Source of the DNA: Prevotella melaninogenica
GTDB taxonomy: Bacteria; Bacteroidota; Bacteroidia; Bacteroidales; Bacteroidaceae
Direction: 5' to 3'
Length of the DNA: 64,000 nt
Assembly: GCF_018127925.1 (NCBI RefSeq)
Contig: NZ_CP072348.1
Span: 689,501-753,500 of the forward strand
The position numbers were made by a program, and so were the translations under genes. Shown here in pieces: positions 17,622-26,949 of the stretch (within the stretch, counting starts at the first letter, position 1; each line of letters begins with the position of its first letter). The notes beneath the pieces are model-generated. The model made no database searches and was not told where the DNA came from. It saw only the letters and a list, made by a program, of their open reading frames with translations.

Positions 17622-18122
17622 TTATAAAGACGCTGAAGAAGGACTACTGCCATCCTCAAGACTTTTATACTCTACTTCAACTCCAGCTCTTGTCAGTAGG
17701 TCTATACCATCTGTAAGACGATACTTCTCTGCATAAACAACTCGTCGAATACCTGCCTGAATAATGAGCTTTGCACATTCAATACAAGGAGAAGCTGTTA
17801 CGTAAAGCGTTGAACCTTCACTATTGTTACCGCTTCGAGCGAGTTTCGTGATAGCATTGGCTTCAGCGTGGAGGACGTATGGCTTTGTTACGCCAGATTC
17901 ATCCTCACATATATTTTCAAAACCACTCGGTGTACCGTTATAGCCATCGCTAATAATCATCTTATCCTTCACAACCAAGGCACCTACCTGACGTCGTTTA
18001 CAATAAGAGTTCTCAGCCCAAATACGTGCCATACGAAGGTAGCGATAGTCAACAGCAGCCTTACCTCTTCTCTCTACAGAAGAAGATGTTGATGAGTGTT
18101 CTGATATATGTTCGTTATTCAT
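17622..18122 (-). CDS. Deoxycytidylate (dCMP) deaminase
   Basis: 166 aa from the ATG at 18122 (the frame continues to 18158, but those residues look like a leader readout). Zinc ligands appear in HAEANAI and PCIECAKLI, the HAE...PCxxC signature of cytidine/deoxycytidylate deaminases. It makes dUMP for thymidylate synthesis. It lies between the M3 peptidase and the S41 protease, an order I recall from other Bacteroidota. A short Ser-rich N-terminus precedes the domain. Confidence 0.88.
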   Translation of the reverse strand: MNNEHISEHSSTSSSVERRGKAAVDYRYLRMARIWAENSYCKRRQVGALVVKDKMIISDGYNGTPSGFENICEDESGVTKPYVLHAEANAITKLARSGNNSEGSTLYVTASPCIECAKLIIQAGIRRVVYAEKYRLTDGIDLLTRAGVEVEYKSLEDGSSPSSASL

Positions 18123-18207
18123 TGTCTTGATAGTTTTTATAAATAAACATAGAAACAAACAGCAAAATAGCTATTATCCTTTATCTATTATCCGATTTTC
18201 AAAACTA

Positions 18208-20295
18208 TTACTGCCCTTTCGTAAGTCCATCTCTCGCTTTCAACGCATCAATAGTTGGCTCTTGTCCACGGAAACGTTTGTAGAGAGTCATAGGATGTTC
18301 TGTACCACCACGTGAGAGAATATTATCTCGGAAACGCTGTGCAGTAGCTTGATTAAAAATTCCTTCTTTCTTAAATACACTGAAAGCATCAGCATCAAGG
18401 ACCTCAGCCCACTTATAGCTGTAATAGCCAGCAGCATAACCTCCTGCCATAATATGAGAAAACTGTACTGTCATACATGTATCCATACGCTGCTCATCGA
18501 TAATTGCTGGTGCCCATGCTTTCTTTTCAAAGGAAATGATATCCTCAGTGAACTCTTCTTTCTGAGTGTAATAAGCCATATCTAAGAGTCCGAAACTTAC
18601 CTGTCTCAAACATGCTGTCGCAGCTCCATAATTACGGCTGGCTATTACCTTTTCTATCAACTTATCAGGCATTGGTTCACCTGTCTGATAATGGAAAGCA
18701 AAGGTACGGAGGAATTCTTTTTCTACAGCAAAGTTCTCCATAAACTGAGAAGGAAGTTCTACAAAGTCCCACCAAACATTGGTTCCTGATAGACTCTCGA
18801 AACGCGTGTTAGCAAATATACCGTGAAGCGAATGACCAAACTCATGCAAGAAGGTCTCAACCTCACCTAATCTTAACAATGCAGGCTTATCCTCTGTAGG
18901 CTTAGAGAAGTTCATAACAAGAGAGGCATGTGGGCGTACATTTGTACCATCACGCTCAATCCACTGACCTTGGAACTCTGTCATCCATGCTCCATCACGC
19001 TTTCCTTTACGTGGGTGGAAGTCAACATAGAGTACAGCCAAATAACTACCGTCCTTGTCGTAAACCTCATAAGGTTTTACATCTGGATGATAAACAGGTA
19101 TATCCTTATTCTCTTTGAAGGTAATACCATAAAGACGTGTAGCCAAGCCAAAGACTCCCTTGATTACATTGCCTAACTCCAAGTAAGGGCGAAGCATCTC
19201 GGGATCAAGGTCGTATTTCTTCTTCTTCAGTAACTGACTATAATAAGCTAAGTCCCAAGGCTCCATCTTAAAGGCTGCGCCCTTTTCTTCCTTAGCTAAA
19301 GCTTCTACTTCCTCACGCTCCTCAATAGCCTTTGGTTTATAAGCCTCAATAAGGTCATTAAGAAGTTTATACACATTCTCAACCTTCGTAGCCATGCGAT
19401 GTTTCATCACATAGTCAGCAAAGGTATCATAACCAAGAAGTTGAGCCATCTCTCTACGAAGATTTATCAGACGCTTACAAAGTTCAAGGTTGTTTGTGTC
19501 GTTGTCTTTTATACAGAGCGTGTTGCGAGCCATATAGAGGTCTTTACGCAGTTCACGCTGAGTACTATACATCATAAAAGGACCATAACTTGGAGCATCC
19601 AAGGTAAATACCCAGCCATCTAATCCATGCTCTTTTGCAGCTTCATGTGCCGCTTCACGTGCTGTATTAGGAAGTCCATCAAGCTGTTGTTCATCAGTAA
19701 TGTGCAGAGTATATGCTTTATTCTCCTTCAAAACATTCTGTGAGAACTGCAGTGATAGCATAGAGGCTTCCTCAGTAAGCTTGCGCAAACGGTCCTTTCC
19801 AGCTTCATCCAATAAGGCACCACTACGCACGAAACCTTCATAACTTTTCTCCAACAGACAGTTTTCCTCTGGTGTCAACTCCCCATGATGTTCATAGACA
19901 TACTTGACACGTTCGAAAATCTTAGGATTTAAACTAACATCATTACCATGCTTAGTGAGAATAGGACTCATCTTCTGTGCCAAAGCGTCCATTTCATCAT
20001 TTGTTTCAGCACTGAGCATATTAAAGAATACACTCTCCACACGACTCAGAAGATCATAGTAATGCTTACGTCCTTTAACCTCATCCTCTGGTATAATCGT
20101 ATTCTCAAAGGTTGGTTCATCGGGGTTATTAATAATCTTCTCAATCTGCTCGTCCTCACGGCGAATACCTTCCATCATTGCCTCTTCATAATCAGCAAGA
20201 GTAATACGGTTGAAAGGTACCGTATAATGCGGTGTATCATAAGGTAGGAAGAAAGGATTTATACGCTCTTTCTCCTCTGTTATATTATCTATCAT
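18208..20295 (-). CDS. M3-family metallopeptidase (dipeptidyl carboxypeptidase-like)
   Basis: 695 aa, the usual size for Dcp/oligopeptidase A. The zinc motif FLHEFGHSLHG is at about residue 480, with downstream elements such as SGTNVWWDFVELPSQFMENF. No signal peptide from the start used, so it should be cytoplasmic and degrade oligopeptides. The start ATG at 20295 is 32 bp from a good -7 box. Confidence 0.93.
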   Translation of the reverse strand: MIDNITEEKERINPFFLPYDTPHYTVPFNRITLADYEEAMMEGIRREDEQIEKIINNPDEPTFENTIIPEDEVKGRKHYYDLLSRVESVFFNMLSAETNDEMDALAQKMSPILTKHGNDVSLNPKIFERVKYVYEHHGELTPEENCLLEKSYEGFVRSGALLDEAGKDRLRKLTEEASMLSLQFSQNVLKENKAYTLHITDEQQLDGLPNTAREAAHEAAKEHGLDGWVFTLDAPSYGPFMMYSTQRELRKDLYMARNTLCIKDNDTNNLELCKRLINLRREMAQLLGYDTFADYVMKHRMATKVENVYKLLNDLIEAYKPKAIEEREEVEALAKEEKGAAFKMEPWDLAYYSQLLKKKKYDLDPEMLRPYLELGNVIKGVFGLATRLYGITFKENKDIPVYHPDVKPYEVYDKDGSYLAVLYVDFHPRKGKRDGAWMTEFQGQWIERDGTNVRPHASLVMNFSKPTEDKPALLRLGEVETFLHEFGHSLHGIFANTRFESLSGTNVWWDFVELPSQFMENFAVEKEFLRTFAFHYQTGEPMPDKLIEKVIASRNYGAATACLRQVSFGLLDMAYYTQKEEFTEDIISFEKKAWAPAIIDEQRMDTCMTVQFSHIMAGGYAAGYYSYKWAEVLDADAFSVFKKEGIFNQATAQRFRDNILSRGGTEHPMTLYKRFRGQEPTIDALKARDGLTKGQ

Positions 20296-20326
20296 TTCTT
20301 TTTCTGCTTTCTCTTAATTTAGGTCA

Positions 20327-20334
20327 CAAAGGTA
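20327..20334 (-). promoter_or_regulatory. Putative promoter (-7 box) of the M3 peptidase gene
   Basis: Minus-strand TACCTTTG, 32 bp before the ATG; no convincing -33 box. Confidence 0.45.
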
Positions 20335-20448
20335 ACTTAAAAAAAGGAGAAAGGTCATATAAAGAGATAGAATTTAACGCAATTTTATTTCTACATAACA
20401 AGTAAGGCCCATAAGTCTCTACCGCTTGAACTAAATATTTGTGGGTTT

Positions 20449-20817
20449 TCAGCAATTTGGAGTGATTCCTTTTGAGATTAGAACTTTGAAGAAAGGTCAC
20501 ACAGAGCAAAGGAGAACACAGAGGTTTTATATAGCAGAAATCGTTAGGCACAGAGGCACCGTTGGTGCGTAGAGGAACAGAGGATATTTGCGAGTTTAAT
20601 TAATGATTTTGTCTACATCATTACAAAGCAGTGGTTTGCAAGATTTCTTAAAACGTTTTTACCAAAGCTATCAGCAACCCGTACACTACGGCTCTGTCGC
20701 TCTTTGTGCCTTCGGCACCTCCGTGAGATAGTCTGCTTTCATCTCCGTGTTCTCTCCCTCTCTGTGTGAGGTTTCTTCAAAGTTCCAATCTCAAAAGGTA
20801 TCACTCCAAATTGCTGA
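20449..20817. repeat. 369-bp imperfect palindromic intergenic element
   Basis: The left arm from 20449 (TCAGCAATTTGGAGTGAT...) and the right arm ending at 20817 are reverse complements over about 80 bp with scattered mismatches, continuing through TTTTGAGATT, GAACTTTGAAGAAA and TCACACAGAG. Each arm also carries a small inner hairpin (GGCACC/GGTGC at 20555-20568; GTGCC/GGCAC at 20706-20718). No ORF inside is convincing. It resembles a MITE or non-autonomous element. 20335-20448 shows nothing recognisable. Confidence 0.75.
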
Positions 20818-20823
20818 AGATCC

Positions 20824-20865
20824 AAAAAACTTGCCCCTCAACACCAAGAGTGGTGACAGGGGCAA
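20824..20865 (-). terminator. Terminator, probably of the HU-like gene
   Basis: Arms TTGCCCCT and AGGGGCAA plus an inner CACC/GGTG stem; on the minus strand the stem is followed by GTTTTTTGG. It lies 174 bp after the HU-like stop with no gene between. Confidence 0.7.
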
Positions 20866-21038
20866 GAAAACGAAAATTAAATTAATAAATTAAAAAGTAT
20901 TGCTATTGATATCACATCAAGGGCATATCTCAAAAACATGAAAAAAAAATCATTAATTCAGAATCTTTCAAAACCAAGTTTGTTTTCAATTCTGTTCTTT
21001 TCAATTAGGCGTATAAATACTTTCGCGTTCAGTGAGGG

Positions 21039-21482
21039 TTAGACGGTGTCTGGTACTGGTCCATTTTCTTCTTTTTTCTTTTTCTTCTTGTCTTTCCCTG
21101 CCTCTTCTGTCTTTCTCACCGATTCGTAAGAGTTTACAGACAGTTCACTCTTCAATTCTCTTCCAGGCGTAAAGACCACGCGCGGCTTAATCGTCTCGGT
21201 CTTAAAGGCCTTTTCCGTTGCAGCTCCCTCGCTTGAAAGTGTCAAGCGCATCGTGCCAAACTCTCCTAACTGCACGCTAAAGCCGTCACGAAGATAATGA
21301 GGCAGACAGTCCATGAAGTTTGCCAGTACGTTCTCTATATCACCACGTGTGAGCGAAGAACGCCCCGCAATGTCGCGCGCAACATCCCGCAAGGTTTTCT
21401 TCCCAAGATTTACAGGATTAGCATAGTACTTTTCTTCTGTCCGCTTCTGCGGATTCTTTTTCTTTTGGAGTTTAATCTTCAT
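21039..21482 (-). CDS. HU-like DNA-binding protein with basic C-terminal tail
   Basis: 147 aa. The core (about 25-115) shows the HU/IHF pattern of the Bacteroidota subgroup: helices with TLRDVARDIAGRSSLTRGDI, then VQLGEFGTMRL and RVVFTPGRELK. A lysine-rich tail (about 128-140, KDKKKKKKEE) follows. Such proteins bind and bend DNA; several divergent copies per genome are usual in this phylum. It is preceded by repetitive AT-rich DNA. Confidence 0.88.
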   Translation of the reverse strand: MKIKLQKKKNPQKRTEEKYYANPVNLGKKTLRDVARDIAGRSSLTRGDIENVLANFMDCLPHYLRDGFSVQLGEFGTMRLTLSSEGAATEKAFKTETIKPRVVFTPGRELKSELSVNSYESVRKTEEAGKDKKKKKKEENGPVPDTV

Positions 21483-21579
21483 AATTGTTTTGTTTTTGAA
21501 AGTAAATATTTAAGTTTTTACAGCATTTCCATTCCTCGGAAATTCTCCTTCCCCCTCATCTATTTTCACTGTCAAAGGT

Positions 21580-21760
21580 AAGCCTTAAAATTACCTACGG
21601 TCAGAAGAAAATTTTCCTTTGTGAAAAATTTCTTTCCAACCATAGGTACGTAAATTTCTCACCGTAGAGAAATTTTCTTCCGACCCGTTAGAAATTTCTC
21701 GTTAACCCGTTTCCCATAAATTTCTAACACGTTAGAAATTTTCTTCAAACGGTTTGCTTA
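21580..21760. repeat. Direct and inverted repeats of a GTTAGAAATTT-type motif
   Basis: The words AAATTTCT, GTTAGAAATTT and AATTTTCTTC recur at least six times in both orientations, sometimes joined by CCCGTT. The same vocabulary reappears at 63850-64000 (AATTTTCTTCTAACACGTT). No gene is present. A dispersed intergenic repeat family is the simplest reading. Confidence 0.6.
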
Positions 21761-21827
21761 TTTACTTTTTTTACCCCGTTAGGCACTCCCTCCCCTTTGG
21801 GGAGAGGGTCGGGGTGGGGTTTTAGGA

Positions 21828-23420
21828 CTACTTGAACCCGCCGACTCTGTACCCGTTGCTGCGGTCGCCGTAGTTGTTCACGCTGACGTAACCACTGGCG
21901 AAGTACAGGTGGTACGCGTAGTTGCTGTGCCCTGGGTGAGCACTTGACGACCAATAGAAGCCGCCGTCGCCAACGCTGTACAGCTGACCAGAGCTGTAGT
22001 AACCCAAGACGGGCAGGTAGAAGTAATTACCTGCGTCGGCAGCGGAAGGGACACCTGAGTTGATACTACTGTTGGTGTTATTGTAAAACTTCCATGTTGT
22101 ACGTAGGTCGGTTGTACCGTCGGCAGAAAACTCGGTGTTGTAATGGCCCTCACCTTGGAGCACGGACTTCTTCTTAAACCACATGCCGCCTTTATATAAA
22201 TGACCCATTGTTGTCCATAATTCATCATCATCCCAACGTGGATCGCCGTACATTGCATACCAAGACAGCTCGTTAGCGTTGGGAAGAGTTGCAAAACTCT
22301 GGGTAGCGTCGAAGCGACCTGAACCGCCGCCCTCGTGGTACCAACGATTGTTAGCGTCGCTACTGCTCTGGGCGTAGTTTGATGAACTGTTACCATTAAG
22401 GGTTGGCTGACCTGTGTTTCCTGACAAGTGCTTTGTCCATTCGTAACCGTACCAATATTGATTCTGGGCATCCCACATGTAATATTTGTCGCCCTCGTAG
22501 TTCTTTACGTCAAGTTGTGCGGTCATATCGTAGTAGGTGTTCGAAGCGTATGCTGTGGATGTATATGTCTTTGTTATGGTGCCCTCCACATTTCTTGCCA
22601 CGTCCTTTACCCAATAACGTACCCTTAAAGTATGAGTTCCTGGCTTAATCACCATGTAAGCTCCGTTAGTAGTTACGCTGGCGCTGTTGTTGGTCAGTGG
22701 GAAACCGTTTGGGTTGCTGCTACCGCCACTTGTGGTTAAGACTATCTTATTGCCGTCTGTTACTGTGGAAGCGTCTAATGCACCTGTAGTTGAGTTGACG
22801 GTGTATTTCACCGCGATATCGTCGTCTGAGGTTACTTCTACCTTTGTTAAGTAACAGTTCTGTAGAATTGTGTTACTTGTGTAAGGCTGGAAAACTAAGT
22901 AAGCTGGCTGATGCTCCAATTCGAACGCAAACTGATTTTTGCCTGTCACCTTATTTGCAGTAGCTGTACCGTAATCGCCTGCTGTGCCGAAGTGCGCGGT
23001 ATTGTCTGGAGCTGTCTGGCTTTGGGCGGTTGAGATACTTACTGAGTTGCCGCTACTGTTTTTGCCCAAGTAATAAACCTTATAACTGCTACTTGCGGTA
23101 AACTTGCCTGGAACCATATACTTAAAAGCAGCCACCTTGCTCGTTGGAGCGTTCGTGCTCTTTCTCAATACGCCGTCGTCGTCCTTTACGTAGATATAAT
23201 CGTCTTTCTCCCAATAGAAGTCACCGCTATTATAATTCAGTGACGTACGCGTCTTGTTCTCGCCACCAGCCACGAAGGTGGTCAAGTTCTTATTCTCTTC
23301 CTCGTTTGGCTTTGCTGGGTTCTGAGCCACGTCGTCCTTTGCGCAAGATGCAAAGGTCAGGGCAATGCCACACAGAGCGGCAAAAGATAATAGGCGCGTC
23401 TTTAACAAATGCTTTTTCAT
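21828..23420 (-). CDS. Large surface lipoprotein with C-terminal lectin-like (FISUMP-type) domain
   Basis: 530 aa from the ATG at 23420; the frame stays open to 23489 but the added residues precede a standard lipoprotein signal (Cys at about residue 26, FASCAKDD). The N-terminal half looks fimbrillin/Mfa-like (GENKTRTSLNY, FYWEKDDYIYV), a pattern of Bacteroidota surface adhesins. The C-terminus (YFYLPVLGYY, GGFYWSSS, YAYHLYFASG, SNGYRVGGF) matches the domain family often called the Fibrobacter major paralogous domain, which I take to be C-type-lectin-like. Surface adhesion or glycan binding is inferred. It is preceded by a small peptide gene on the same strand. Confidence 0.72.
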   Translation of the reverse strand: MKKHLLKTRLLSFAALCGIALTFASCAKDDVAQNPAKPNEEENKNLTTFVAGGENKTRTSLNYNSGDFYWEKDDYIYVKDDDGVLRKSTNAPTSKVAAFKYMVPGKFTASSSYKVYYLGKNSSGNSVSISTAQSQTAPDNTAHFGTAGDYGTATANKVTGKNQFAFELEHQPAYLVFQPYTSNTILQNCYLTKVEVTSDDDIAVKYTVNSTTGALDASTVTDGNKIVLTTSGGSSNPNGFPLTNNSASVTTNGAYMVIKPGTHTLRVRYWVKDVARNVEGTITKTYTSTAYASNTYYDMTAQLDVKNYEGDKYYMWDAQNQYWYGYEWTKHLSGNTGQPTLNGNSSSNYAQSSSDANNRWYHEGGGSGRFDATQSFATLPNANELSWYAMYGDPRWDDDELWTTMGHLYKGGMWFKKKSVLQGEGHYNTEFSADGTTDLRTTWKFYNNTNSSINSGVPSAADAGNYFYLPVLGYYSSGQLYSVGDGGFYWSSSAHPGHSNYAYHLYFASGYVSVNNYGDRSNGYRVGGFK

Positions 23421-23476
23421 TGTCTCTTCTTTCTTTGTAATTGTAATCTTTAATCTGTTCATAACTCTCTCTAAAC

Positions 23477-23698
23477 TTAGTCGTCCCATGAAGAAGTACT
23501 CTCCTCATTGTTCCCTTCCTCAAAGTGCTCATCATTCCATAAGCCGAAGGACTTCGCTGAAGCTGAAGGACCGCTGGCGTGGGTTGCCTTCCTGTGCTGA
23601 CTCGGGAAGGACGTATCCATAAGATAAGTCGTTTCACTCACTTGGATTATCATGCAACATGGTGCAGAATAAACCTTCTTTTCTTGTTTCTTTCTCAT
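23477..23698 (-). CDS. Small peptide gene upstream of the surface lipoprotein
   Basis: 73 aa, Ser/Glu/Asp-rich, beginning MRKKQEKKVYSAPCCMIIQV. Short proteins with a basic start, a YxxP-like motif and a hydrophobic strand are common in Bacteroides/Prevotella directly before surface proteins; their function is unknown. It ends 56 bp before the lipoprotein start, so the two are probably co-transcribed. No signal peptide. Confidence 0.55.
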   Translation of the reverse strand: MRKKQEKKVYSAPCCMIIQVSETTYLMDTSFPSQHRKATHASGPSASAKSFGLWNDEHFEEGNNEESTSSWDD

Positions 23699-23835
23699 TG
23701 CTTTCTTAATTTTAATGGTTCATAAAATAAATCTAATGAATTAATGATTTCTGAATATTTGTAAGTCGCTTTTTTTGCTTATCTTGATGTTGCTTGTGAT
23801 CCTCCTTTTCTTCCTTGTCTTACCTCTCTTCCTCT

Positions 23836-23867
23836 AAAAGGCAGGCAGCATATCACTGCTGCCTGCC
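23836..23867 (-). terminator. Strong GC-rich hairpin upstream of the small peptide/lipoprotein operon
   Basis: GGCAGGCAGCA (23840-23850) and TGCTGCCTGCC (23857-23867) form a perfect 11-bp stem with a 6-nt loop; on the minus strand it is followed by TTTT. It lies 138 bp before the small ORF in the direction of transcription, so it could end read-through from upstream or act as an attenuator. The rest of 23699-24370 contains the (TG)n tract and a 9-bp stem AACAAAGGA/TCCTTTGTT (23993-24022). Confidence 0.6.
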
Positions 23868-24093
23868 CGAACAATCAACGAGATAAAACAAACTATTATC
23901 AGAGAATTACAATTATTTGTTACGGTAATTTCAGTGCTTAAAACGTCCTTATTTTGCTTTTTTGACAGCTCGCAAACGGGCACAAAAAAGCGAACAAAGG
24001 AAACTCCGTGAAGTCCTTTGTTTACAACGGTTACGCCACGCTTCGCGCGCGCGTAGGATAAAACAAAAAATGTTGGCTTAGACGTTAGTAGCG

Positions 24094-24152
<59 letters not shown>

Positions 24153-24370
24153 GCAAAATATCTGAGACTACCAAATATAAAGCACTAAAAAAGGCAAAGA
24201 AATCAAAGTTTCTTTGCTGCGCTATAGTCGTCGGATATGTCGTTAATAATCTCATCACGACCGCAAAGGTATAACATCTTTTTAGAACTGACAAGAAAAT
24301 CTAAAAGAAATATGGTAAATATTTATCGAACAATATTAATACATTAGTAAGATGGTAGAAGAAAACGCTT

Positions 24371-25036
24371 TTATCCTCTTAAATCTTCCAACTGTGCGAC
24401 AGTAATAATTCCTCTACTCATAGTCAATAACCCCTCACTTTGCAAGGTGTTGAGCATACGAGAGACATTTAGACGACTTTGATGTAACTCTTGCGCAAGG
24501 TCTTCCATCGTTATCCTTAACACTTTACGACCTGCTTGTGTAAGACAGCGAAGACGTAAAAAATTAACAAACTGCTGGCGAATGTCACTGGGCTGTTGCC
24601 TCCATGGGATATGACTCATTCGCTGTGCTTGCATAGAAATACTATTGAGAAGATTAAGGCGGAAAATAAGATAATTATCAAGTAGACGTAACACCTCAGA
24701 CTTATCCAACGAAAGCAGGCTACAATCTGTCTGCGCTATAAAATCCTTTGTATAGCGTTGCATAAGTCCGAAGAAGTGTTCGGGCTGAATAACTGCTGGT
24801 GCCGACAATTCTTCCTCTATACGATAACGATGGTTGTCAGCATGACTTATCACACGAAGTGTACCATTCATTAGAAAGAATAGCTGTGTACATTTATCAT
24901 CCATGCTTACAAGCGGTTTGTCTGCAATAAGTTTATGAAAGCCAAACTTTGTTTGCCCTACGATATCTGACAATTCATCCGTACTAATACCGATGAAAAG
25001 TGGCAGTTCGAGAAGTTTATCGTAGAGTTGGAGCAT
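24371..25036 (-). CDS. Crp/Fnr-family transcriptional regulator
   Basis: 221 aa from the ATG at 25036 (the open frame reaches 25069, but that N-terminus does not fit the family). An N-terminal cyclic-nucleotide-binding-type beta barrel (about 15-130) precedes a C-terminal winged helix (about 145-215) with MEDLAQELHQSRLNVSRMLN as the recognition region. No N-terminal Cys cluster as in Fnr, so an oxygen-sensing Fe-S centre is not indicated. The ligand is unknown. It lies 53 bp after apbE on the same strand. Confidence 0.85.
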   Translation of the reverse strand: MLQLYDKLLELPLFIGISTDELSDIVGQTKFGFHKLIADKPLVSMDDKCTQLFFLMNGTLRVISHADNHRYRIEEELSAPAVIQPEHFFGLMQRYTKDFIAQTDCSLLSLDKSEVLRLLDNYLIFRLNLLNSISMQAQRMSHIPWRQQPSDIRQQFVNFLRLRCLTQAGRKVLRITMEDLAQELHQSRLNVSRMLNTLQSEGLLTMSRGIITVAQLEDLRG

Positions 25037-25089
25037 AGTAATAAAAAACATATATAGCCACCTTCTCAAGAGAAAAAGCGGCTATCTTT

Positions 25090-26106
25090 TTATTTAACAA
25101 TTTTTCCTTTCATTGAAGGGCTATACCATACTTGCAAATTACCTTTCGCATCAGAATAGATGAAGTAAGCCATCAACTCTGGATGACGTTCGAGTAATTT
25201 ACGTGCTTTCTCGATACCCATCACCATAAACGAAGTAGCATAAGCATCAGCTGTAGCACAGTTTTTAGCTAAGACAGTTGCAGAAAGAAGTGAATGCTGT
25301 ACAGGATATCCAGTCTTTGGATCAATGGTATGAGCATATTTCTTTCCACCTTTATAATAGAAATTACGGTAGTTACCACTCGTTGCCATAGCCTTATCCG
25401 TAACATTCAATACCGTCTGTATCTCTTGATTAACCTTCACGCTATCATCTGTTGGCTTTGTAACACCAATCTTCCAAGGCAGACGCTGTTCACTATTACC
25501 CATCGTAACAATCTCACCACCAATCTCCACCATAAAGTTTTTAATACCATTACGAAGTAAGAAACGAGCAACAATATCAGAGCCATAGCCCTTAGCGATT
25601 GCAGAACAATCAAGCATAACACGCTTATCTGTCTTCTGAATTGTGTTACCAACAAGCTTCACCTTATGATATCCTACAACCTGATGCAAGCTATCTATAG
25701 CCTGCTTAGAAGGATGCTGACCAGTCTTAAAACCAAAGCCCCACATATTTACCATTGGAGCAACTGTGATATCAAAAGCGCCATCAGTTTCTTTAGAAAT
25801 AGACTCAGCGAGTGTAAACACCTCACGAAACATCTCATTCACCTTCACAGGTTTGTTTTGATTAATCTGTGAAATCAACGAATTAGCTTCAAAAGTAGAG
25901 AAGGTCTGATTTACCTTCTTTAATTCTGCTTCTATCTGCGGCTGAAGATCTTCATTGCTTTGATAGGTAATATTATAAACTGTACCAAAGATAAATCCCT
26001 TGTTATGCTGATATGGCATTGAACGCTGACAACGAACAATAGCTATGGAACCGATTATCAACACAAGAAGAAAAGGAATTTGCCAATATAGTTTTTTCTT
26101 ATTCAT
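25090..26106 (-). CDS. apbE: FAD:protein FMN transferase (ApbE family)
   Basis: 338 aa. An N-terminal membrane or lipoprotein segment (about 7-26, IVRCQ) precedes the ApbE domain: FGTVYNITY, ETDGAFDITVAPMVNMWGFG, KGYGSD, GGEIVTMG and HTIDPKTGYPV are family hallmarks. These enzymes attach FMN covalently to Thr in envelope redox proteins such as NqrC and RnfG. No nqr or rnf gene lies in this window, so the partner is elsewhere. It is followed by the Crp-like regulator. Confidence 0.92.
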   Translation of the reverse strand: MNKKKLYWQIPFLLVLIIGSIAIVRCQRSMPYQHNKGFIFGTVYNITYQSNEDLQPQIEAELKKVNQTFSTFEANSLISQINQNKPVKVNEMFREVFTLAESISKETDGAFDITVAPMVNMWGFGFKTGQHPSKQAIDSLHQVVGYHKVKLVGNTIQKTDKRVMLDCSAIAKGYGSDIVARFLLRNGIKNFMVEIGGEIVTMGNSEQRLPWKIGVTKPTDDSVKVNQEIQTVLNVTDKAMATSGNYRNFYYKGGKKYAHTIDPKTGYPVQHSLLSATVLAKNCATADAYATSFMVMGIEKARKLLERHPELMAYFIYSDAKGNLQVWYSPSMKGKIVK

Positions 26107-26256
26107 ATAATGTTTTTATTTATTAAGAGTTAAGAGAAAGTTAGACTTAGAAGGGAATAACTTTTACAGTTAGGACGCACAAGCAGTACGTCCATTAGTA
26201 AAAACTATTAGAGAAACTAACAACAATTTCTCTCTGACTTCTAAATAACTATCTCA

Positions 26257-26949
26257 TTATAGTTCAAAAAGTACATTAAAGGTAGCACCAAGCTGTGATG
26301 ACCCACCACGACCATAACCAGGAACATACCAAGCTTCACCTATTTCTCCCATCTTATGAGCTACACGGAGTTTATAACGAACACTCCAACCCATACGAAT
26401 AGGGCCTAAAATCTTTGCATCAACACTACCAACGAGTTCTGCCCAAAGTTGACTTCCCTTATTGCCAAGAGCACCATAAGAGGATTGTGTTCCCCAAATA
26501 GGGTCAGCAAGTCCTGGACTAAGAACATCATACTTAAACGAAGTGTAGCCTACTCTACCACCCACCATGAAGCGATAATCGTCATGCTTATTCTTAAGCA
26601 TATTAAAGTCGCAACCCACTCGTCCATAAGGTGCACTCGTCTTAAAGTTCGTTCCTGTTGTTTCATCGGTCTTATCAGCTTGTCCTACACCTACTTCAAC
26701 TACAGGGAAATATCTATCCTTGAGATTTACACGTAGCAAAGCTTCATACTGACCATATGATGCAAGCCAACGCATAGCAGGTCCAACGAGATCTACACCC
26801 ACTGCTGCTCCCCTAAAGAAAGGAATACTATCCTCCTTTACCTTTGGCAAAGATGGTCGACGTTGCGCATTAGCTGTAGCTGAGCACAACAGAAATAATA
26901 CATTAAGGATTAGTAAAAGTGATAAGTATATGTTCTTTCGTACCATCAT
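26257..26949 (-). CDS. DUF6048-type outer-membrane barrel protein
   Basis: About 231 aa. A signal peptide (ending ATANAQ) is followed by RPSLPKVKEDSIPFFRG and barrel-like strands with a C-terminal FNVLFEL. I associate this with DUF6048, usually paired with DUF6452. The start is one of two tandem ATGs (26949 or 26946); an earlier ATG at 26976 gives an unlikely leader. It overlaps the preceding lipoprotein gene by 47 bp, so coupled translation is likely. Function unknown. Confidence 0.7.
   Translation of the reverse strand: MMVRKNIYLSLLLILNVLFLLCSATANAQRRPSLPKVKEDSIPFFRGAAVGVDLVGPAMRWLASYGQYEALLRVNLKDRYFPVVEVGVGQADKTDETTGTNFKTSAPYGRVGCDFNMLKNKHDDYRFMVGGRVGYTSFKYDVLSPGLADPIWGTQSSYGALGNKGSQLWAELVGSVDAKILGPIRMGWSVRYKLRVAHKMGEIGEAWYVPGYGRGGSSQLGATFNVLFEL

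Noticed and set aside
21828-21960. Target of a diversity-generating retroelement
   Set aside because: The tail is of a suitable fold, but no reverse transcriptase or template repeat is visible in the window.
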